Source: Sweltsa coloradensis (Eukaryota; Arthropoda; Insecta; Plecoptera; Chloroperlidae). Taken from it: a stretch of 64,000 nt of DNA. Below are positions 57,889-64,000 of the stretch, piece by piece (positions within the stretch are counted from its first letter, which is position 1; each line of letters begins with the position of its first letter). Below the pieces are notes generated by a model, which saw nothing but the letters and a program-made list of their open reading frames with translations, was not told the DNA's origin and did no database searches. Where the stretch lies: positions 62,001-126,000 of the forward strand of contig JAMZAV010002182.1 in NCBI GenBank assembly GCA_024449915.1, in the 5' to 3' direction. The translations under genes were made by a program, and so were the position numbers.

Positions 57889-58392
57889 TTAAGGCTATTC
57901 GACCGCGTTTTTCAATTTTCCCAAATGTGATACCAAGTCAAAATATAATGAATGGCTTTAAAACCTGCCACTTTTAGAAAATCAAGGTTATTTTTTTCAT
58001 CTGATCGGGTACACGGCAAATATCGACTCTTCAAAATAATTACAAACTTTTATTCGCCCAAGCACACCATTCAACGTAGGTATAGGCGCTCCACGCCAAG
58101 AAAGCAGATGCGCGCGCTTTCGACGGGCCAATCAGAGATCGTTATTTTAAATTGGGGCCTGCTGAATGGCTACAATTCACCCGTTAAAAGCGCGCGCAAC
58201 TGCTTTCTTAGCGTGGAGCGCCTATAGCTGTGTTTTTATGACATTAATTTTCAACTGGTTTTCTAGAGGCTGACTGAGAGAAAATAGATATTTTTAACAA
58301 TTGTCTTTCCTGCGATTTTTTCCGTTTGGCGGTATTTGGTACCGATTTGTACCGCCAAAAGAAAAAAAATATGTAAAAAATTTCCCCCTTAA
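57889..58392 (+). mobile_element. Partial TTAA-type foldback element interrupted by a TA-type MITE
   Basis: TTAAGGCTATTCGACCGCGT opens the element; the sequence then parallels the left arm at 62.2 kb (ATTCAACGTAG, TAGCTGTGTTTTTATGACAT). Past a central hairpin (GGCGGTATTTGGTACCG and TTTGTACCGCC near 58330) the expected inverted arm is absent. Instead a second copy of the left end begins at 58389 in the same direction. Confidence 0.65.
58081..58226. mobile_element. MITE with TA target duplication and about 38-bp terminal inverted repeats
   Basis: TAGGCGCTCCACGCCAAGAA opens the element, with AAGCAG...GCGCGCGCTTT next. The right end is AAAGCGCGCGCAACTGCTTT and CTTAGCGTGGAGCGCCTA. It sits between TA and TA. 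The uninterrupted homologous site at about 62413 (GTAGATAGCTGTG) shows that this block was inserted. A TA duplication points to the Tc1/mariner type. At 146 bp it has no coding capacity. Confidence 0.8.
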
Positions 58393-58466
58393 GGCTATTC
58401 GACCGCGTTTTTCTATTTTCCCAAATATGGTACCAAGTCAAAGTATAATGAATGGCTTTAAAACAA
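58389..58466 (+). mobile_element. Second, truncated left end of the TTAA-type foldback element
   Basis: It repeats 57889-57966 almost exactly: TTAAGGCTATTCGACCGCGT, TTTCCCAAATATGGTACCAA and AATGAATGGCTTTAAAAC. It breaks off after that last phrase. Confidence 0.8.
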
Positions 58467-59939
58467 CAAGATTTAAACACTGAACAATTGTATCTTGTTT
58501 TAACGAGATGTTGATTAGGTAGCTTTGCTCCCTATATTTAGTTATCCTGTGCAATTACTAGTTTCAGTCGAAAGTGAGTCTTACAAGTAATTTGAATTAT
58601 AAAGTTATATCAGTGTTGTGAGAACAGTCGTCTTTCCCACCACTTTCAAGGCGGATGATTTCCCTCTGTGAATATTTAGTGGCGGTTCAAAATAGCGTTC
58701 CCTAACCGTATCTAAGACTAACGGTATAAATAGAAGGAGCTTTTAGATCTCACAATGCAAATCATTAAGTAAACCAAGATTAAATACACCAAAACCAAAA
58801 TATATTGTGGTTTTAGCTTTTAGCCGGGCTATTATATCTATTTCCGTTACAAACGATTAAAAGATGAATCTCGTGCGCTGTAGACTTAACAAGTTTCGAG
58901 TCCCCTTAAGAGATGTGTTAAGTTGGCAACGGATAAAGATATGATGGTTTTCAATCGAAGTTAGTTGGCAACATTGGCTCAGATCAAAGAGGTTCTTAAG
59001 AGAAACCCGTCTAGTGTAAACCCTAAGGCGCCTTCCCACTCATCTTATCAAACCAGCTGATACGAGACATTCTCGCCAGGCGAAAATCAATATCTACCCT
59101 AATTTTGTAGATTGTATATTTAAATTGATACACGTTACATAAATATATATGAAATCAAGCTACGTTCTAAATTTCAGGATTCTATCTCATTTCGTTTAAA
59201 AGATGCTCATGTTTTTTGAAAGGTCCCGTTGCGTCTTGAGATTGTTCAGCGTTCTAGCCGAAGACGGTGCGGCGCTAACATAACAGAGCTTAGGAAATCT
59301 AATTACTCTATACATAGCAATTACATTAATAACTTTGAAAACACGGTAGCCTAATAGAAGGGCGGTTGTTCGCGACTTGAAATGTTGAATATTATTATCT
59401 TAGCTAAATTGCTTTCAGCGGTTATATACATAGATTAGAATAAAGTAGCTTTTTAGTACAGGGCATTGATGTGAAACTAGCTCATTACCTTGCAAACTTC
59501 GTTGACATAATTGAAAGGAAATAATTTAAAATTCTCTTGAATTTTGTAAACGTGTTATGGTAACTATGGAGAAACTTTTGACGTGTTTTAAAGAAGGGCC
59601 ATACCTACTTGAATAATTTTTTATTGTTTTTCTTTCGATTATTAAGTTTGATGAAAACTTGGCAAGATTCGAAAATGAATTATTCTTTAAATTAACCGCG
59701 GTAGTAGAATTCTTTCGTTGTCGTTATATACTTGACAATATTCTTCAAAATAAAGAAGAACATGGTAAGAACTAAAGAAAAAACTTTATAACTTAAAAGT
59801 TGTTAAGAGATGCGGTTAGTTCAAGTAAAAACAGCATCAGAACAAAAATTACAGATAAATCACTTCATTTGTGAGTTATTATATTTATTGCTTTTTCGTC
59901 TGGTCATTTTTAGTCATCAATTCCATTATTTGAAACCTC

Positions 59940-60103
59940 TTGCATACACAGTATCAATAGATGGCCAAACATAAATAATGACGTACAATAGACATACCAC
60001 TTGCATACACAGTATCAATAGATGGGCCAAACATAGATAATGAAATACCCTAGACATACCACTTGCATACACAGTATCAATAGATGGGCAAACCATGAAT
60101 TAT
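59940..60103 (+). repeat. 61-bp tandem repeat, three copies
   Basis: CTTGCATACACAGTATCAAT followed by AGATGG(G)CCAAACAT and, in the first two units, AATAGACATACCA or CTAGACATACCA. Starts near 59939, 60000 and 60062. The third unit diverges at its end. Confidence 0.9.
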
Positions 60104-60289
60104 TAAATAGACAGAAACAACGTGTATCATATTTTTAAAACATAACTATTTTGTTTGTTGTGTTACACCTATGATATAATTCATTTTTAATTTGAGTAAA
60201 GTTTGTCTGGCATAATTAAAAATTAAACTCGTATTCGTATATAATAAAAAAATATGATTTTAAAATAAAACGCTATCCGTGATATTCAG

Positions 60290-60600
60290 TTCGTTTGCAA
60301 CCAACTTTCATTAACGGTCTTGTGCGACTCTCCCCTTCAAACTACTCTTCAGAGCGTCCGCTTTCTTTTAGAAGAGGGGTCGCTTTACGTCCAAGGAATT
60401 TGAATATAGGCAAGATCTCCTGTCATTGTTGATGGAGCCGCAATCCAATTAAAATGGCGTTCATAAATCACGTTTGATCAGATGCTGTCAATACCACAAG
60501 GAGGAGACGAAAACCGCTAATACTGTTTCTGTCTTTCCAACGTTATTATGTTCACCTCAAGGCGTGCCAACTTAATAACCAAGCCGCTATAATTTAAATT
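60290..60600. promoter_or_regulatory. Candidate intronic regulatory element
   Basis: A block with higher sequence complexity than its AT-rich flanks and no repeats, containing GCAATCCAATTAAAATGGCG, TAAATCACGTTTGATCAGAT and CGCTAATACTG. No coding frame fits. Proposed only because it stands out. Confidence 0.2.
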
Positions 60601-61069
60601 GAAAATATAATAAAGTAATCTTAAGAGGAAATTGAAATGTATCGAAGAAGAGAAAAACATTTTCACACGAAGAGATTCAACAGTTTTTCCTCTTGTCTTG
60701 AGAAAATCTAGTTAAAAAGTTGAAAGGGAAATCATGATTTTCATGTTGATTATTTGTCCAAGAATATTAAAGGTGTTGTATAGAATATGCTACTGCTTTC
60801 ACATTTTGCCTTTAATACGCTTTGATGCTACTTTTATCACAATTAAAGCACACGATTATAATTACAATTAAGACAAGCGGAACCCTTTGAGTTCTAATTA
60901 ACGAGTTGGCTAAATTAACTGAAATTCTAAATCAAACGCATGTTTTTGTGTTTCGTATAGACTGCGTCTCTAAGAAAGCAACATTGCTTTTAAAACACAA
61001 TAATGGTAATATGAATGTGGATAAAAGATAATAACCTACATAAAGTAAATAATACAAAATAAATAACAG

Positions 61070-61140
61070 TAGAACACGATTTCGAACCCACGTCTAATAT
61101 CGGTTTGTTATCTGCACTCCAACAACAGATGAACAGCGGG
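61070..61140 (-). mobile_element. tRNA-like SINE relic
   Basis: The - strand has GGAGTGCAGATAACAAACCG and GACGTGGGTTCGAAATC, a B-box-like arm. The rest is too diverged to classify. Confidence 0.4.
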
Positions 61141-61171
61141 CAGTTTACTTGTTTTAATAAAATTTAATATA

Positions 61172-61945
61172 CTAGGAAAACGCTTAAGTCCCGCCGCGTT
61201 GTTGGATGAGCGTAATTGGTGCATTGAGCTGCCATGTGTTATGAGGATTTTCTGTTGTTCTGTTGAAAAAATCATTACTAAGTTGAAGATTTTTTTAAAA
61301 ATAATTTAAATTAAATAAAAAATAAACTTTAATTTTTAATTTTTTTTTAATTAATCGTAATTTAAAAAAAGAAAAAAATCGTAAAATTGCGGATTTTCAT
61401 AAAAAATGATCTATTCGATTGCGCTCAATTTCACACGAATATATTAATTAATAAAATTAAGGTTCTGTGAAAAAATATTACAATTGGTTAAAGCATGTAG
61501 TGTTTAAAAGTCAAAGAATTGTTTTAAAAAAGAAAAAAAAACGTAAAATTTTGATTTTCATGAGAAATAATTTTTCAATTGCGCTCTAATTTCACACGGA
61601 TATCTTAATTCATAAAATTGTGGTTCTGTGAAAAACTCATTACAATCGGATAAAGAATGTAGGTGTTATAAGTCGAAGAAATTTTAAAAAAATCGAAAAA
61701 AATCGTAAAATTGCTTTTTTCATGAGAAATAATTTTTCGATTGCGCTCAAAAACGTGGCAGTTCTAAGTTCAGAGATTCAAAGGTCTCCAGAAAATTTCA
61801 TTGCAATTGGAGTATCGGTTTAGCCGGAATCGTGCTGACAAAACACACAATAATACAGAAAAAAAAAGAAAAAAAAAAACATTCCGGATTTTTTCCTCAG
61901 TGAAGTGAAAAAATGGAATCTTCGCTTCGCTCGCTACGCTCATCC
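61172..61945 (-). mobile_element. Helentron-like non-autonomous element, copy 3
   Basis: Read on the - strand it starts GGATGAGCGTAGCGAGCGAA at 61945 and ends CCTAG at 61172, followed by T on that strand. It is close to the copy at 7468 over its whole length, including the internal repeats with 'ATGCTTTATCC'-like blocks and 'GGTTCTGTGAAAAA' on the + strand. The left-end repeat AGCGAGCGT occurs once fewer than at 7468. Confidence 0.7.
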
Positions 61946-62054
61946 AATTATCAATGTCAATATATTCACAAGTTGTCACAAGTAAATCAAATGTTTATTC
62001 AATGTGTGTCCGAGACTGTTCTCCCTATTCAGATCTAGATGCACCAACAATTCA

Positions 62055-62160
62055 GAAGTTAGCCTAGGGGTAAAGCACCCGACCGGCAATTGGCAGACCC
62101 GGGTTTGATACCCGGCTGACATGGGGTTTTTAATTTCTTGATTGATTTCCATATTTCCAT
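62055..62160 (+). mobile_element. tRNA-derived SINE head and tail
   Basis: TAGCCTAGGGGTAAAGCACC resembles an A box region and GGGTTTGATACCC a B box. GACATGGGGTTTTTAATTTC and TTGATTGATTTCCAT follow. The shared phrase AAAGCACCCGACCGGCAATT occurs on the - strand at about 18020. It cannot fold into a full-length tRNA. Confidence 0.65.
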
Positions 62161-62211
62161 TTTCTATAGTATGTATTTTTATTGGATTTCATTTTGTTTG
62201 CAAGCTACATA

Positions 62212-63440
62212 TTAAGGCTGTTCCACCCTGTTTTTCCATTTTCTAAAATATACAACTTTGTCAAAATATAGTAAATGCAATTGAAACCTGGCACTATAAG
62301 AACACAAAAATATTTTTTTTCAAATTTTTCTGATCCGGCACCCGGCATATATTGCATCTTCAAAATAGTTTCAAACTGCAATTGTATCTAGCTCATCGTT
62401 CAACGTAGATAGCTGTGTTTCTGTGACATTTATGTTTGATTGTTTTTCTTTGCTTTAACAAAGAGAAAAAGAGGGATTTTTCGGATTCGTGACCCCTGCG
62501 AATTTTTGCGTTTTCCGGTACAAATTGACAAAAAATACCGGTTATCTAAAAAATTCGTGGAACATACAAAATTGTAAAATTCCATATTTTCACTTTTTCA
62601 AAGCGTAGAAAAACAATCAAACAAATGTCACAGAAACACAGCTATCTTCGTTGAACGATGTGCTAGATACAATTGAAGTTTGAAACTATTTTGAAGATGC
62701 AATATGCCGGGTGCCCGATCAGAAAAATTTGAAAAAAATTGTTTTGGTTTTCTTATAGTGCCAGGTTTCTTTTTCATCCACTACAGTTTTAAATAGTCTC
62801 ATATTTTAGACTAAAAAAACGCTTAAGTCCCGTCGCGTTGTTGGATGAGCGTAATTGGTGCATTGAGCTACCATGTGTTATGCGGATTTTCTGTTGTTCG
62901 GTGAAAAAATAATTACTTTGTTGAAGATTTTTTTTTAAATTAAATTAAATTAAATTAAAAATTACTTAAATTTTTTTAATGTAATCGTAATTTAAACAAA
63001 GGAAAAAATCGTAATATTGAAATTTTCATAAGAAATAATTATTCGATTGCGCACAAATTTAACACGAATATATTAATTCATAAAATTAAGGTTCTGTGAA
63101 AAAATCATTATAATCGGATAAAGCATGTAGGTGTTATAAGCCGAAGAAAATTTTTAAAAAATCGAATAAAAAAAATCGTAAAATTGCGATTTTCATGAGA
63201 AATAATTTTTCGATTGCGCTAAAAACGTGGCAGTTCTAAGTTCAGAGATTTCGAAGGCCTCCAGAAAATTTCATCGCAATTGGAGTATCGGTTTAGCCGG
63301 AATCGTGTTAACAAACAGACAAAAATACAGAAAGAAAAAAAAAACATTCCGGATTTTTTTCTCCAGTGTAGTGAAATGGAATCTTCGCTTCGCTCGCTAC
63401 GCTCATCCAAAAATTTAAAAACAGGGTGGAACAGCCTTAA
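62212..63440. mobile_element. Foldback element with TTAA target duplication, split by a helentron-like insertion
   Basis: TTAA at 62212-62215 followed by GGCTGTTCCACCCTGTTTTT is mirrored by CAGGGTGGAACAGCC and TTAA at 63437-63440. Long arms include AATAGTTTCAAACTGCAATT, GTTCAACG and ATAGCTGTGTTTCTGTGACA on the left and their complements at 62600-62700. Without the 598-bp insertion the element would be about 623 bp, close to the 642-bp palindrome at 52.4 kb. The centre near 62520 includes ACCGGT-like pairing sequences. Confidence 0.8.
62811..63408 (-). mobile_element. Helentron-like non-autonomous element, copy 4, inserted in a foldback element
   Basis: On the - strand it runs from GGATGAGCGTAGCGAGCG at 63408 to a slightly changed end TTTTTTTAG at 62811. 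It is about 170 bp shorter than copies 2 and 3, having lost one internal repeat unit. It splits the right arm of the TTAA-flanked foldback element at 62212-63440: the arm sequence stops at TATTTTAGA and resumes with AAAATTTAAAAACAGGG, which match a continuous stretch in the left arm. Confidence 0.7.
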
Positions 63441-63542
63441 AATTTGTCTGGACCGGCACCTCCACCAAAACACTATGTAATCCACGGGGTCTGTTTACTA
63501 AAGTTGTTGCTGTTGATCTACAGTGAGAGTGACAACTTGTAA

Positions 63543-63695
63543 CGAGAGAGAGAGAGAGAGATAGATAGATAGATAGATAGATAAGGGTCTTTATTGTAAG
63601 GCGGGATTAAGGCTAGTGAAGCCTTATCTTCCATCCAACCTAATACAACTAATAATAATACAAATGATAATGAAGGCTTATGAAAATTATAGATA
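63543..63695 (-). mobile_element. LINE 3' end, same family as 6590-6779, with (GA)n(GATA)n tail
   Basis: Read on the - strand it has GGTTGGATGGAAGATAAGGC, CTAGCCTTAATCCCGCC and AATAAAGACCCTTAT, then (TATC)n(TC)n. It matches the + strand copy at 6.6 kb closely over about 105 bp. The (ATT)-like stretch AATAATAATAC upstream also corresponds. Confidence 0.5.
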
Positions 63696-64000
63696 ATTTG
63701 AACACAAAGTAATTGGCCTGATGAAAATTACACTATAATTAACTAAAAACATAAACATTTGAAAATATGATAAACAATTTACACAATTTAGCTATAATTT
63801 CATTCTCCGCATTAAACCATCGCTGTCATACAGTTTCATTACAGTAACAAAGAAGGCGTCCTCGTAAAGTAAATAGAGTAACACAGGTAACCGAGCATAT
63901 TAATACGTAATTTATTTTCATTATTTGGGTTGTTTGGGTGTTTTGATATTAATTATTGTTTGTACAGTTAAGAATTTGAGAGAGAGAGAGAGAGAGAGAG

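Larger units (their letters stand above)
57383..64000 (+). other. Start of the next neuroligin intron, continuing past the window
   Basis: The donor GTAAGT at 57383 opens an intron with no recognisable acceptor-exon pair in the remaining 6.6 kb. It holds nested foldback, TA-type MITE and helentron-like insertions (57.9-58.5 and 61.2-63.4 kb), a 61-bp tandem repeat near 60 kb, SINE heads and a LINE 3' end. The stretches 58500-59930 and 63700-63970 show nothing I can name. Confidence 0.7.

Noticed and set aside
58081..58226. Possible structured RNA gene because of strong GC-rich self-pairing
   Set aside because: The TA flanks and the uninterrupted relative at 62.4 kb show that it is a MITE.

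Overview
The window is animal nuclear DNA, almost certainly from an insect. It is AT-rich, its genes have introns of several to tens of kilobases with GT-AG ends, and it is full of non-LTR retrotransposon pieces, tRNA-derived SINEs, foldback elements and microsatellites. There is no bacterial-type gene organisation. The protein resembles insect neuroligins as I remember them; a hemimetabolous insect such as a hemipteran is my guess, not something the sequence proves. 

Only one host gene is supported: the 3' half of the cholinesterase-like ectodomain of a neuroligin, on the + strand. Five exons (10086-10356, 13812-14045, 16652-16874, 54237-54388, 57264-57382) join in frame with matching splice phases (in at phase 1, then 2, 2, 0, 2, out at phase 1) and encode about 333 residues. 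The signal peptide, the start of the ectodomain, the stalk, the membrane segment and the cytoplasmic tail must lie outside the window. The intron at 16875-54236 alone is about 37 kb. 

Everything else is intron content. 1-10085 holds a BEL/Pao integrase relic, two LINE 3' pieces and two copies of a helentron-like element. 18.4-22.6 kb is a 108-bp satellite array split by a decayed LINE. 24-25.4 kb is purine-rich with a noisy duplication. 27-30 kb has tandem repeats and a full tRNA-derived SINE. 43.2-44.6 kb has a 5'-truncated LINE on the - strand. 45-53.4 kb holds several minisatellites, a short hairpin and a 650-bp palindrome. 57.8-63.5 kb holds nested foldback, TA-type MITE and helentron-like insertions. 

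The most interesting observations are: (1) three of the five neuroligin exons carry a partial tandem copy of themselves, none able to act as a complete exon; (2) four copies of a roughly 600-800 bp element have the asymmetric inverted repeats and CTAG|T end expected of helentron-type non-autonomous elements; (3) one of these sits inside a TTAA-flanked foldback element, whose relative at 57.9 kb is itself interrupted by a TA-flanked MITE; (4) signs of unpolished or falsely duplicated assembly at 13.3-13.8, 19.5-22.2 and 24.7-25.3 kb, which should be settled before biology is read into the duplications. I found no convincing new defence, toxin or metabolic system.
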